Part shown: piece after piece, positions 13,099 through 23,898 of the stretch | Layout: the number at the start of each line of letters is the position of its first letter | Numbering within the stretch: position 1 is the first letter of the stretch | Assembly: GCF_002858765.1 (NCBI RefSeq) | Contig: NZ_PJRP01000009.1 | Span: 62,001-126,000 of the forward strand | Direction: 5' to 3' | Origin: Cupriavidus pauculus | Lineage (GTDB): Bacteria; Pseudomonadota; Gammaproteobacteria; Burkholderiales; Burkholderiaceae | Length of the DNA stretch: 64,000 nucleotides | Position numbers and translations under genes: made by a program | Notes under the pieces: generated by a model | What the model was told of the DNA's origin: nothing | Seen by the model: only the letters and a program-made list of their open reading frames with translations | The model's database searches: none

Positions 13099-13524
13099 TC
13101 ACGCGGCGGGCGCGAGATAGCGCCCCATCGCGGTGCGTACGGGTTCGGGCAGCGGCTGCGACGTCATCGCGCGCGTGTCCACGCAGACCAGCCGCTGACT
13201 GATGGCCATGCGCGTATCGCCGTCCGGGCCGGCAAAGCGGATATCCACCGCAAAGCTGCTGCGACCGATGTGCGTGACGCGCAATTCGCGGGTCAGCAGC
13301 TCGCCCAGACGGCTCGGCGCCTCGAAGCGGCATTGCAGCTCGGCCGTGGGAATGCCCGCGTGCGCCGCCCCGTGCATGGCGTCGAACGGCCAGTCCAGGG
13401 CGTCGGCAAACCAGTCCTCGATAAAGTCGTTCAGCATCTCGAAGTAGCGCGGGTAGAACACGATGCCGGCGGCGTCGCAATGCTTGAAGCGGATGCGCAC
13501 GTGGTTGCGGAATACGTTATTCAT
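13099..13524 (-). CDS. 4HBT-type acyl-CoA thioesterase
   Basis: A 141-aa hotdog-fold protein with the 4-hydroxybenzoyl-CoA thioesterase signature [16 protein letters not shown]; the active-site Asp is D17. It lies 23 nt after the CoA ligase and before the RidA gene. In an aromatic-CoA cluster it probably rescues CoA from dead-end aryl- or acyl-CoA thioesters, or releases 2-aminobenzoate from excess 2-aminobenzoyl-CoA. The specific substrate cannot be read from sequence. Confidence 0.88.
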   Translation of the reverse strand: MNNVFRNHVRIRFKHCDAAGIVFYPRYFEMLNDFIEDWFADALDWPFDAMHGAAHAGIPTAELQCRFEAPSRLGELLTRELRVTHIGRSSFAVDIRFAGPDGDTRMAISQRLVCVDTRAMTSQPLPEPVRTAMGRYLAPAA

Positions 13525-13547
13525 GACGGTCGCTCATGACGGTTCGC

Positions 13548-15251
13548 TCACGGCTGCCCGCCCTCGTTGGCCATCTGCCGCAGCCGGAAGCGTTGCAGCT
13601 TGCCGGTCTCGGTGCGCGGCAGCACGGCCACGAACTCGATGCGGCGCGGATACTTGTAGGGCGCGATCTCGCGCTTGCAGTAGTCCTGCAGGGCGGTACG
13701 CGTCACCTCGTCGGCCGCCACGCCGGGGCGCAGCACCACGTAGGCCGTCACCACCTGGCCGCGCTCCACATCGGCGGCGCCCACCACGCCGCACTCGGCC
13801 ACGAACGCGTGCTTCATCAGCGTGCCCTCCACCTCGGGCCCGGCGATGTTGTACCCGGCCGAGATAATCATGTCGTCCGAGCGGGCCTGGTAGAAGTAGT
13901 AACCATCCTCGTCGGCCATGAAGGTGTCGCCGGGCAGGTTCCAGCCATCGCGCACATAGACCTCCTGGCGCGGGTCGTCGAGATAGCGGCAGCCGGTGGG
14001 GCCACGCACCGCGAGCTTGCCCACGGTGCCGGGCGGCACCGGCTGCATGTTGTCGTCGACGATGCGCGCCTCGTAGCCGGGCACCACGCGGCCCACCGCA
14101 CCGGGCCGCACATCGGCGCCGGCGCTGGACACGAAGATGTGCATCATCTCGGTGCCGCCCAGCCCGTCGGTCATCTCGATGCCCGTGGCGGCCTTCCACG
14201 CCTGGCGCGTGGCGTCGGGCAGCGCCTCGCCGGCCGACACGCTCTTCTTCAGGCTGCCGATATCGAACTGCTTCGCCAGCGTGGCCATCTGCCGGTAGAA
14301 GGTAGGCGCCGTAAACACCACGGTGGCGCGATGGTCCTGGATCAGCTTGAGCAGCGTCTCCGGCGTGAGCTTCTCGGCCAGCGCCGTGCTGGCGCCGATG
14401 CGCAACGGGAAACACAGCATGCCGCCCAGCCCGAACGTGAACGCGATCGGCGGCGTGCCACAGAAGACGTCGTCCGGCGTGGGCTTCAGCACGTGGCGCG
14501 GGAACAGGTCGCACATCGCCAGCACGTCGCGGTGGAAATGCACGGTGCCCTTGGGCTGGCCCGTGGTGCCGCTCGTGAACGCGATCAGGCAGATGTCGTC
14601 GGCGGCGGTGTCGCAGGCGGCAAAGGTATCGGGCTTGCCGTCCATCGCGGCTTCCAGCGATCCCGCGCCAGTGCCGTTGAAATAGCGCACCGTGGTCAGC
14701 GTCGGGCAGTAGTGCTCGCCGTCGGCGCGCTGGTTGGCGTCAAGCTCCTCGCGCAGCCGGGCGTCGCACAGCGCGGCGGTAACCTGGGCCTTGTCGATGA
14801 TCTGACGCAGTTCCTTGGCACGCAGCAGCGGCATCGTCGGCACCGCGATCAGGCCCGCCTTGAGCGTGGCCAGCCAGCTGGCCGCCATCATCAGGTTGTT
14901 CGGCCCGCGCAGCAGCACCCGGTTGCCCGGCACCAGCTTCATGTCTTCTACCAGCACATGGGCGATGCGGTTGACCAGGGCCGCCAGTTGCGCGTAGGTC
15001 ACCGTTTCGATGCGTCCGTCGCGCTCATGGCGTACGGCCACGCGCTGACCGTTGCCACCGGCAACATGGCGGTCCAGCAGTTCCACGGCGGCGTTCAGCC
15101 GTGCCGGGTAGCGCGTATCGTCGTTGAACTGGAACACCGGCCAGGTGTCGGGCGGCGGCAGGCGATCACGGGCGAAGGTGTCGACGTGCGCCGTGGCGGC
15201 ACTGGCGCTGGCACGCGCGGCGGCGCTCGTGACGATGGTGGGGGCGACCAT
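13548..15251 (-). CDS. abmG: 2-aminobenzoate-CoA ligase (AMP-forming)
   Basis: Acyl-adenylate-forming enzyme of 567 aa. The P-loop-like motif is LIAFTSGTTGQPKGTVHFHR (about residues 222-241), the adenylate site is GLGGTEMMHIF, the hinge is YYFYQARSDDMIISAGYNI, and the catalytic lysine is in PRTETGKLQRFRLR. Such ligases include benzoate-, salicylate- and 2-aminobenzoate-CoA ligases. I choose 2-aminobenzoate because the cluster carries the two-domain monooxygenase/reductase that acts on 2-aminobenzoyl-CoA. The adenine/alanine-rich first ~25 residues may be an extension. It follows the acyl-CoA dehydrogenase by 32 nt. Confidence 0.82.
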   Translation of the reverse strand: MVAPTIVTSAAARASASAATAHVDTFARDRLPPPDTWPVFQFNDDTRYPARLNAAVELLDRHVAGGNGQRVAVRHERDGRIETVTYAQLAALVNRIAHVLVEDMKLVPGNRVLLRGPNNLMMAASWLATLKAGLIAVPTMPLLRAKELRQIIDKAQVTAALCDARLREELDANQRADGEHYCPTLTTVRYFNGTGAGSLEAAMDGKPDTFAACDTAADDICLIAFTSGTTGQPKGTVHFHRDVLAMCDLFPRHVLKPTPDDVFCGTPPIAFTFGLGGMLCFPLRIGASTALAEKLTPETLLKLIQDHRATVVFTAPTFYRQMATLAKQFDIGSLKKSVSAGEALPDATRQAWKAATGIEMTDGLGGTEMMHIFVSSAGADVRPGAVGRVVPGYEARIVDDNMQPVPPGTVGKLAVRGPTGCRYLDDPRQEVYVRDGWNLPGDTFMADEDGYYFYQARSDDMIISAGYNIAGPEVEGTLMKHAFVAECGVVGAADVERGQVVTAYVVLRPGVAADEVTRTALQDYCKREIAPYKYPRRIEFVAVLPRTETGKLQRFRLRQMANEGGQP

Positions 15252-15283
15252 GCTTGTCTCCTGTTGGATTCGGATTCGATGCG

Positions 15284-16456
<1,173 letters not shown>

Positions 16457-16465
16457 GCCGGCTCC

Positions 16466-17317
16466 TCAATCGCCCTCGAACACGGGCTTCTGCTTGGCCA
16501 CGAACGCGTCGTAGGCACGGCGGAAGTCGCGCGTCTGCATGCAGATCGCCTGGGCTTCGGCCTCGGCCTCGATGGCCTCGTCCACCCCCATGTTCCATTC
16601 CTGGTGCAGCAGCTTCTTGGTCACGCCATGCGCGAAGGTGGGGCCCGCCGCAATCTGGGCGGCCAGCGCCTGGGCCTGGGCCAGCACGGCGTCCGACGCA
16701 TGCAGCGCGTTGAAGAAGCCCCATTGCAGGCCTTCGTCGGCAGTCATCGAACGACCCGTGTAGAGCAGCTCGCTGGCGCGACCCTGCCCGATCATGCGCG
16801 GCAGCAGCGTGCAGGCGCCCATGTCGGCGCCAGCCAGGCCCACGCGGACAAACAGGAAGGCCGTCTTGGCCTGCGCCGTGCCGATCCGCAGGTCCGAAGC
16901 CAGCGCCATCATCGCGCCCGCGCCGGCGCAAATGCCGTCGATCGCACTGATCACGAGCTGCGGGCAGGCGCGCATGGCCTTGACCAGATCGCCCGTCATG
17001 CGCGTGAAGTCGAGCAGTTCGGGCATCGACATGCGGGTCAGCGGCCCGATGATCTCGTGGACGTCGCCGCCCGAGCAGTAGTTGCCGCCCGCGCCGGTGA
17101 TCACCACGGCCTTGATGTCCGTGGCGTAGCACAGGCCGCGGAACAGGTCGCGCAATTCGGCATAGGAATCGAACGTCAGCGGATTCTTGCGCTCCGGCCG
17201 GTTCAGCGTGATCGTGGCCACCTTGCCGTCGGCCGACACCGACCACAGGAAGTGCTTCGGCTGGTAATCGGCAAATGCGCGCTTGTGGTGGCGCATATCC
17301 AGTGCAATGTCGCTCAT
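16466..17317 (-). CDS. Enoyl-CoA hydratase/isomerase
   Basis: Crotonase-fold protein of 283 aa from ATG 17317. It has the oxyanion-hole motifs [19 protein letters not shown] and [21 protein letters not shown], and an acidic residue in [13 protein letters not shown] in the position of a catalytic residue. The longer reading frame adds 13 residues with no homology. Lys/Arg-rich ends and a C-terminal [12 protein letters not shown] are normal. It acts in ring opening or beta-oxidation of the anthranilate-derived CoA ester. A 166-nt gap containing a long GC hairpin separates it from the upstream SDR gene. Confidence 0.9.
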   Translation of the reverse strand: MSDIALDMRHHKRAFADYQPKHFLWSVSADGKVATITLNRPERKNPLTFDSYAELRDLFRGLCYATDIKAVVITGAGGNYCSGGDVHEIIGPLTRMSMPELLDFTRMTGDLVKAMRACPQLVISAIDGICAGAGAMMALASDLRIGTAQAKTAFLFVRVGLAGADMGACTLLPRMIGQGRASELLYTGRSMTADEGLQWGFFNALHASDAVLAQAQALAAQIAAGPTFAHGVTKKLLHQEWNMGVDEAIEAEAEAQAICMQTRDFRRAYDAFVAKQKPVFEGD

Positions 17318-17439
17318 CGGTTGTCTCGCTCCAGTGTGTGTTCTCGCCTCTTCCACGGTTTGGAAGAGGGGGCGGGAGAAAGGGCACGACGGCTCGAACC
17401 GCGCCCATCGCTTTGTGAAAGGCTCGCCCTCTCCCCCAG

Positions 17440-17466
17440 CCCCTCTCCCGCCTTGCGGGAGAGGGG
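17440..17466. repeat. REP-like 12-bp perfect hairpin
   Basis: The arms CCCCTCTCCCGC/GCGGGAGAGGGG are separated by only 3 nt, and a CCCTCTCCCCCAGC half-copy precedes them at about 17428. Hairpins of this CCTCTCCC/GGGAGAGG type recur between genes in Burkholderiaceae, as I recall. It could stabilise upstream mRNA or end transcription between the SDR and hydratase genes. There is no U-tract. Confidence 0.6.
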
Positions 17467-17483
17467 AGCAAACATTCGGTACC

Positions 17484-18278
17484 TCAACCCGCCATCACCT
17501 CGCCGCCCGCCACCGGCACCGCCTGCCCCGTGATGGCGGACGCTGACGGGCGGCACAGCCACGCTACGGCGTCGGCCACCTCGTCGGGCTGCACCAACCG
17601 CCGCTGCGGGTTGCGCGCGGCCAGTTCGGCACGCGCCTGTTCTTCCGTACGGCCGGTCTTGCCGACGATATTGGCCACGGCGTCGCGCACGATATCGGTC
17701 TCGGTATAGCCGGGGCACACCGCGTTCACGGTGATGCCCTTGGGGGCCAGTTCCAGCGCCAGCGCGCGGGTCAGCCCGATCACGCCGTGCTTGGCCGCGC
17801 AATACGCGCTGACGTAGCCGTAGCCGATCAGGCCCGCCGTGCTCGCCACGTTGACGATGCGCCCCCAGCCCTGCTCCAGCATCGCGGGCAGCGCCGCCTG
17901 GGTACACAGGAAGGTGCCGGTCAGGTTGACGTCGAGCATGCGCTGCCACAGCGCCAGGTCGGTCTTGGCGAACGGTGCGCTATGCGCCTGGCCCGCGTTG
18001 TTGATCAGCAGCGTGATCGGGCCGCGCTCGCTGGTGGCCTGGGCAAAGGCGCCGGCCACCTCGTCGGCATCGGTAATGTCGGCCGTGGCCGCCCCCAGGG
18101 CCGCGCCGTCCACGGCCAGCGGCTCCAGGGCCTGCATGGCTGCATCCAGCACCGTGCAGTCGCGGCCCACCAGCGTGACGCTGGCGCCCTCTTCCAGCAG
18201 CCGGCGCGCGATCGCGGCGCCAATGCCGCGCCCGCCGCCGGTGACCAGCGCATGATGGCCCTGCAACGCCAACGCCAT
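17484..18278 (-). CDS. SDR-family 3-hydroxyacyl-CoA dehydrogenase
   Basis: NAD(P)-dependent short-chain dehydrogenase of 264 aa. The cofactor motif is [12 protein letters not shown], the NNAG motif is present, and the catalytic Ser-Tyr-Lys lie in [23 protein letters not shown]. The start is ATG 18278, with GGGGA 8 nt upstream inside the end of the monooxygenase gene. The alternative ATG 18284 would overlap its stop codon (ATGA), so coupling is likely either way. The product fits the hydroxyacyl-CoA oxidation step of the cluster. Confidence 0.9.
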   Translation of the reverse strand: MALALQGHHALVTGGGRGIGAAIARRLLEEGASVTLVGRDCTVLDAAMQALEPLAVDGAALGAATADITDADEVAGAFAQATSERGPITLLINNAGQAHSAPFAKTDLALWQRMLDVNLTGTFLCTQAALPAMLEQGWGRIVNVASTAGLIGYGYVSAYCAAKHGVIGLTRALALELAPKGITVNAVCPGYTETDIVRDAVANIVGKTGRTEEQARAELAARNPQRRLVQPDEVADAVAWLCRPSASAITGQAVPVAGGEVMAG

Positions 18279-18280
18279 GA

Positions 18281-20656
18281 TCATTTCCCCGGTTGCTGCG
18301 CGTACGATGCGGCACGCGCCAGGTTGGTTTCCAGCTGCCGTTTGCCCGCCACATACTGCTTGGGCCAGGCGACATCGCGATAGCCCAGTCGCGCGGCTTC
18401 GTGCAGCGTCCACGCCGGGTCGGCCAGGTGCGGCCGCGCAATCGCGCACAGGTCGGCGCGGCCAGCCGCCACGATGCTGTCGACGTGATCGGCCTCGAAG
18501 ATGGCGCCGACGGCAATCGTCGGGATGCCGGCTTCATTGCGGATGCGGTCGGCAAACGGCGTCTGGTACATGCGGCCATAGACCGGCGCCTGGTCGGGGC
18601 TGACCTGGCCGGACGAGCAATCGATCATGTCGGCGCCGGCCGCCTTGAAGGCGCGGGCGATCTCCACGGCGTCGTCGGCCGTGATCCCGCCCTCGACCCA
18701 GTCGTGCGCCGAAATCCGCACCGACATCGGCTTGTCCTGCGGCCAGACGGCGCGCACCGCGGCAAAGACCTCCAGCGGAAAACGTAGCCGGTTGGCCAGC
18801 GAGCCGCCGTAGTCGTCGGTGCGCACATTGGTCAGCGGCGAGATGAAGCTCGACAGCAGGTAGCCGTGCGCGCAGTGCAGTTCCAGCCAGTCGAAACCGG
18901 CCTCTGCCGCGCGGCGGGCGTTGGCCACGAAGTCGTCGCGCACACGGTCCATGTCGGCCCGCGTCATCTCGCGCGGCACCTGCGACACGCCCGGCATGTA
19001 GGGCAGCGCCGACGCCGATTCCAGCCGCCAGTTGCCGTCGGCCAGCGGATAGTCCATCTTTTCCCAGCCCAGTTGCGTGGAGCCCTTGCGCCCGGCGTGG
19101 CCCAGCTGCATGGCAATACGGGCATCGCTGTTGGCATGCACGAAATCGACGATGCGCTTCCAGGCATCGCGCTGTGCGTCGTTCCACAGCCCCGGGCAGC
19201 CCGGCGTGATGCGCGCATCGGGCGACACGCAGGTCATCTCGGCCACCACCATGCCGGCACCGCCCATGGCGCGCGAGCCCAGGTGCACCAGGTGGAAATC
19301 CCCCGGCACGCCGTCTGCCGACGAATACATGGCCATCGGGCTCACCACCACCCGGTTCTTCAGCGTAACGCCGCGCACCGTGAACGGCGTGAACATGGGC
19401 GGCAGGCCCGCGTCACCGCCGCCGGCGCGCAGCTTCAGGGTCTCCTGTGGCACGCCGGCCTGGGCGGCTAGCCATTGCTCGAACCCATCGACATAGCCCG
19501 CGTCGCGCACGCGCAGGTTCTCGTGCGAAATCCGCTGCGAACGCGTCAGCAGCGAGTAGGCGAACTGCTCGGGCGCCATGCCCGCGTAGCGCTCGACATT
19601 CTCGAACCACTCGGTGGAATTGCGCGCGGCGTTCTGGATCTTCAGCACCTCCACGCTACGCGTGGCCTCGTAGCGCGTCAGCGCGTCGGGCACACCATCC
19701 ACCCCGGCGGCACGGTGCGCGCCGATCTCGTTGGCCAGGTCGATCGCGTCTTCAAGCGCCAGCTTGGTGCCCGATCCGATCGAAAAATGGGCGGTGTGCG
19801 CGGCATCGCCCATCAGCACCACCGGCACGCGGCGGCCATCGGCCAGCGTGTTCCAGTGCACCCAGCGGTGGCAGATCACGCGCGGGAAGCGGATCCAGCT
19901 CGCCGATCCGCGCAGGTGCGTGGCGTTGCTGATGAGCCGGTGGCCGTCCAGGTGGCGCGCGAACAGCGTCTCGCAGAACGCCACGCCTTCTTCCTGGCTC
20001 ATCTGCTCGATGCCGGCGGCCCGCCATACGGGCTCCGGGGCTTCGACGATGAACGTCGAGGTGTCGTTGTCGAACCGGTAGGCATGGGCCTGGAACCAGC
20101 CATGCTCGGTCTTCTCGAAGGCAAACGTGAACGCGTCGAACGGCTTGTGGGTGCCTAGCCAGACAAAGCGGCACTGGCGCGTGTCGATATCGGGCGCGAA
20201 GGTTTCGGCGTAGCGGGTGCGGATGCGGCTGTTGATGCCATCGGACGCGATCACCAGATCGGCGTTGTACTGCTGCGCCAGCGCCTGGTCGTCGCTGACG
20301 TCGGTCTCGAACACCAGCTTGACACCGAGCGCCTCGCAGCGCGCCTGCAGGATATTGAGCAGCCGCTTGCGGCCGATGCCGATGAAACCGTGCCCGCCCG
20401 AGCGGATCGTGCGGCCGCCGATATGGATGTCGATGTCGTCCCAGTGATTGAACGCCGCGTTGATCTCGGCCGCGCTCACCGGGTCGGCCTGCTTCAGGTT
20501 TTCGAGCGTGGCATCGGAAAACACCACGCCCCAGCCGAACGTGTCGTACGGCCGGTTGCGCTCCACCACCACCACCTCGTTCGACGGGTCCTGCAGCTTC
20601 ATCAACAGGCCGAAGTACAGCCCTGACGGGCCGCCACCAATACAGAGCACTCGCAT
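18281..20656 (-). CDS. abmA: 2-aminobenzoyl-CoA monooxygenase/reductase (two-domain fusion)
   Basis: Key enzyme of aerobic anthranilate degradation through CoA: it hydroxylates and reduces the ring of 2-aminobenzoyl-CoA. The 791-aa product is a fusion. Residues 1-~380 are an FAD aromatic monooxygenase with [20 protein letters not shown] and the second FAD motif [20 protein letters not shown]. Residues ~420-770 are an old-yellow-enzyme (FMN) domain with [26 protein letters not shown] and [18 protein letters not shown]. This architecture also occurs in salicylyl-CoA 5-hydroxylases, the main alternative. It is the first gene of the cluster, with a palindromic operator about 60 nt upstream. Confidence 0.88.
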   Translation of the reverse strand: MRVLCIGGGPSGLYFGLLMKLQDPSNEVVVVERNRPYDTFGWGVVFSDATLENLKQADPVSAAEINAAFNHWDDIDIHIGGRTIRSGGHGFIGIGRKRLLNILQARCEALGVKLVFETDVSDDQALAQQYNADLVIASDGINSRIRTRYAETFAPDIDTRQCRFVWLGTHKPFDAFTFAFEKTEHGWFQAHAYRFDNDTSTFIVEAPEPVWRAAGIEQMSQEEGVAFCETLFARHLDGHRLISNATHLRGSASWIRFPRVICHRWVHWNTLADGRRVPVVLMGDAAHTAHFSIGSGTKLALEDAIDLANEIGAHRAAGVDGVPDALTRYEATRSVEVLKIQNAARNSTEWFENVERYAGMAPEQFAYSLLTRSQRISHENLRVRDAGYVDGFEQWLAAQAGVPQETLKLRAGGGDAGLPPMFTPFTVRGVTLKNRVVVSPMAMYSSADGVPGDFHLVHLGSRAMGGAGMVVAEMTCVSPDARITPGCPGLWNDAQRDAWKRIVDFVHANSDARIAMQLGHAGRKGSTQLGWEKMDYPLADGNWRLESASALPYMPGVSQVPREMTRADMDRVRDDFVANARRAAEAGFDWLELHCAHGYLLSSFISPLTNVRTDDYGGSLANRLRFPLEVFAAVRAVWPQDKPMSVRISAHDWVEGGITADDAVEIARAFKAAGADMIDCSSGQVSPDQAPVYGRMYQTPFADRIRNEAGIPTIAVGAIFEADHVDSIVAAGRADLCAIARPHLADPAWTLHEAARLGYRDVAWPKQYVAGKRQLETNLARAASYAQQPGK

Positions 20657-20712
20657 CTGTCAGTCTCCTGCACGCCATCGGCACGGGGCCGGGGCATTCT
20701 ACATCAGGGTTA

Positions 20713-20734
20713 AATATTTTATGCTTAAAATATT
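20713..20734. promoter_or_regulatory. Perfect AT-rich inverted repeat, probable operator of the anthranilate cluster
   Basis: The arms AATATTTTA and TAAAATATT are exact inverted repeats around the 4-nt spacer TGCT, in otherwise GC-rich DNA, 57 nt upstream of the abmA ATG. The size and symmetry fit a dimeric MarR- or TetR-type repressor. No such regulator gene is adjacent in the window. Confidence 0.65.
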
Positions 20735-20832
20735 AGGGCGCTTGGCGATGGCTGGCAAGAACAATTTTAGGTGGGGCCTGGCACGGCCCCCTCCTCCGCG
20801 CGCGCAGAAAAGGGAAGCCATCGTCACATCAA

Positions 20833-22722
20833 TCAGCCCAAGGCGTCTTTCACCTGATCCAGGGCCGTCGGGTCCTCGATCGTCGTCAGGTCGCCCGGAT
20901 CGCGCCCTTCCGCCACGGCCTGGATGGCGCGGCGCAGCAACTTGCCCGAGCGGGTCTTCGGCAGCGCGTTGACGAAGAACACGCGCGCCGGCCGCGCGAC
21001 CGCGCCCAACTGCTGCTCCACGGTCTTCATCAGCTCGCCCTCGAAGATCAGGCGGTCTTCATCGGAGCCGGTGCGGCTGGCGTCGCGGGCGATACAGAAG
21101 CCCAGCGCCACCTGCCCCTTCAGCGCGTCCTGCACGCCCACCACCGCCACCTCGGCCACGCCCGGATGGGACGACAGGCTTTCCTCGATCTCGCGCGTGC
21201 CCAGCCGATGCCCGGCCACGTTGATCACATCGTCGGTGCGCCCGAGGATAAAGACATAGCCATCGTCATCGCGCACGCCCCAATCGAACGTCGAATAACA
21301 CTCCCTGTTTGGCACGGCCGACCAGTAGGTGCGCACGAAGCGGTCATCGTCGCCCCAGACCGTGGTCATGCAGCCGGGCGGCAACGGGTAGTCGATGGCC
21401 ACCACGCCTTTCTGGTTTGGCGCGCATTCTTCACCGGTCATCTCGTCGACGATGCGCAGGTCGTAGCCATAGGCCGGCACGCCGGGCGAGCCCAGCTTGG
21501 CCGGCAAGGCCTCCACGCCGCGCTGGATCGCGATGATCGGCCAGCCCGATTCGGTTTGCCAGTAGTTATCGACCACCGGCTTGCCGATGCCGTCCTGGAT
21601 CCAGCGCGCCGTGGGTTCGTCCAGCGGCTCGCCGGCCAGGAACAGCAGGCGCAGGCTGGACAGGTCGTACTGGCGCAGCAGCGCCGGGTCCTGCTTCTTG
21701 AGCACCCGGATAGCCGTGGGCGCGCTGAACATGATGTTCACGCCGTGCTGCGCCACGATCTTCCAGAGGATGCCGCCGTCGGGGCGGATCGGCGTGCCTT
21801 CGTACATGACGGTCGTCATGCCGGCCAGCAGCGGCGCGTAGACGATATAGCTGTGGCCAACGACCCAGCCCACGTCGGACGCCGTGAACATCGTGTCGCC
21901 GGGCTTGCCACAGAAGATGTATTCCATCGACGTGGCCAGCGCCACCGCATAGCCGCCGGTGTCGCGCTGCACACCCTTGGGCTTGCCCGTGGTGCCCGAG
22001 GTGTACAGCACGTACGATGGCTCGCTGGACTCCAGCCACACGCACGGCACCTGCTGGCCGGCCATTTTGTCGCGCCAGGCGGCGTAGTCCTCGTCGCGGC
22101 CGGCCGTGTGCGGCATGTCGGCCAGCTTGCGGTCCACCAGCAGCACCTTGTCCGGATGATGGCCGGCCAGCCGGATCGCTTCGTCCAGCAGCGGCTTGTA
22201 CGGCACCACCTTGCCCGCGCGCGACCCCGCGTCGGCGCTGACGATCACCTTGGGTTTCGCATCGTCGATGCGCGCGGCCAGGCTAACCGAGGCAAACCCG
22301 CCGAACACCACCGAATGCACGGCCCCGATGCGGGTACAGGCCAGCATCGCGAACATGGCCTCGGGAATCATCGGCATATAGGCCAGCACCCGGTCGCCAC
22401 GCTGCACGCCCAGCGCCTGCAGCGTGGCTGCCATGCGGCTCACCTCGTCGTGCAGCTGGCGATACGTGTAGATGCGTTCGGAATCGGTCTCGGTGGACAC
22501 ATAGACCAGCGCACGCTGGTCGGCCCGCTCGGCCAGGTGGCGATCGATGGCGTTGTGGCAGAGATTGGTCCGCCCGCCAACGAACCAGCGCGCGAACGGT
22601 GGGTGGCTGTCGTCGAGCACGCGCTCGAACGGGGTTTCCCAGTCGATACGCGTGGCCTGCTCGGCCCAGAATCCCGCCTTGTCGGACAGGGAACGCGCGT
22701 GCAGGGCACGGCTTGCCGTCAT
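20833..22722 (-). CDS. prpE: Propionate-CoA ligase (PrpE-type)
   Basis: AMP-forming acyl-CoA synthetase activating propionate (and possibly acetate). It is 629 aa from ATG 22722, with GGAGGAGA upstream. It shows YVLYTSGTTGKPKGVQRDTGG, where the RDTGG sequence is typical of PrpE rather than Acs, plus VVDNYWQTESGWPI, FILGRTDDVINVAGHRLGT and the acetylatable lysine motif PKTRSGKLLRR. No prpBCD genes are nearby, so it may serve the propionyl-CoA pool generally. It is on the same strand as, and upstream of, the anthranilate cluster but separated from it by an operator region. Confidence 0.9.
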   Translation of the reverse strand: MTASRALHARSLSDKAGFWAEQATRIDWETPFERVLDDSHPPFARWFVGGRTNLCHNAIDRHLAERADQRALVYVSTETDSERIYTYRQLHDEVSRMAATLQALGVQRGDRVLAYMPMIPEAMFAMLACTRIGAVHSVVFGGFASVSLAARIDDAKPKVIVSADAGSRAGKVVPYKPLLDEAIRLAGHHPDKVLLVDRKLADMPHTAGRDEDYAAWRDKMAGQQVPCVWLESSEPSYVLYTSGTTGKPKGVQRDTGGYAVALATSMEYIFCGKPGDTMFTASDVGWVVGHSYIVYAPLLAGMTTVMYEGTPIRPDGGILWKIVAQHGVNIMFSAPTAIRVLKKQDPALLRQYDLSSLRLLFLAGEPLDEPTARWIQDGIGKPVVDNYWQTESGWPIIAIQRGVEALPAKLGSPGVPAYGYDLRIVDEMTGEECAPNQKGVVAIDYPLPPGCMTTVWGDDDRFVRTYWSAVPNRECYSTFDWGVRDDDGYVFILGRTDDVINVAGHRLGTREIEESLSSHPGVAEVAVVGVQDALKGQVALGFCIARDASRTGSDEDRLIFEGELMKTVEQQLGAVARPARVFFVNALPKTRSGKLLRRAIQAVAEGRDPGDLTTIEDPTALDQVKDALG

Positions 22723-22807
22723 GATGTCTCCTCCGCTTGTCATTTGTCGTAATGCGGTGCGGATGGCTTCGGCCGGGCCTGAGGAGGGCTGGGCTACCGC
22801 GCGGCGC

Positions 22808-23767
22808 CTACTTGCTGCATCGCGCAGAGTCCTGCACCACCTGGGCACGGATGCCGGCCATCTTTTCTGGAGAATCTACCATGACGGCGTCGAGGCCCAA
22901 GCGTTTGGCCTGGCAGTAGGCCGCCATATCGTTGACGCCGAAAGCCACAAGGTTGGATGGCGTCCTGGCGCGGTAGCAGTTCATGGCGTCCCGGGTCCAG
23001 AACACGGCATTGACGGGCGAGCGCCCTTCTCCCAGCGTGAACTGCTCCACCACCTCCACGTTCCGCCGCAACTCGAAGCCGGCCCACGTGCCAGAAGCCG
23101 GCGGTGTGCCGCATGCCTGGCCAAGCGTGGCGGTTACCAGCCGGTTGCGCGTGGCATCGCGCGACTCGAACAGACGCGCGCTGGGCCACGCGGCGAATGA
23201 TTGCGGGAAGTCCGCTTCGGTCGAATACATCAACACGCGGTCCCAGGCGTTTTCCGATGCCAGCACCTGCACCACCGCAAAGGTCTACGGCGCCGCCGGC
23301 ATCGATTTCATGTCGAGCACCACCGGCACCGCTGCCGGAATCGCGCGCAGGGCGTCGCGCAATGTCGGGATACCCACGGGCTGGGCGCGATAGGGATATC
23401 GCTGGGTGCCATCGGGTGCGGTCTGGACAAAGTGCCATCCCGCATTGAGCTGGGCAAGCCCGGCGGCGGTCCAGTCGGCCACCTTGCCGGTGCCGTTGGT
23501 CAGTGCGTCAAGCGAGGCAGGACGGTACAGCACCGGTACGCCATCGGCGCTCAACTGGACAGACAGCCAGATCATGTCCGCGCGCTGCGCCAGCGATGAC
23601 TCGATGGCGGCAAGCGTGTTTTCCGGGCGATCCGCAGTGCCCGCGCGATGGGCCATCAGTTTCGGGGCGGGAAATTCAGGATCTGCTTCGGCTTGCTCGG
23701 TCTCGCAAGCGGCGCCGAGGCAGGCCACGGCCAGGGGCAAGATGGACAGGGATCGAATAAGAGACAT
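22808..23767 (-). pseudogene. GDPD-like lipoprotein gene interrupted by an in-frame TAG
   Basis: A frame opening at ATG 23767 (MSLIRSLSILPLAVACLGAAC, a lipoprotein signal with its lipobox Cys) runs to TAG at 23285-23287 and continues in the same frame to 22808, so one amber codon splits a ~320-codon gene. Both halves read as protein: KSMPAAP before the stop, TFAVVQVLASENAWDR after it. A CAG-to-TAG change would explain the break. The N-terminal part resembles glycerophosphodiester phosphodiesterases (MAHRAGTADRPENTLAAIE), but the usual E-x-D metal ligands read as L-x-V and the HD pair is absent, so activity may have been lost earlier. Confidence 0.75.
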
Positions 23768-23898
23768 GGGCGAAAGAGACGCTTCTGAGGAAAAGCGTCA
23801 CTTTGGTCGCCCCGGACCTGTGCGGTCGTTGATGACCGTCAAGCAGGCGGCCAGTCATGCAGACCGCCCCGCAACGCCAGCGGGGCGGTTATGGCCGA

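Noticed and set aside
23285-23287. TAG read through as pyrrolysine or by programmed readthrough
   Set aside because: No pyrrolysine genes are expected in this group and nothing in the context suggests a recoding signal; a simple CAG-to-TAG mutation is more economical.
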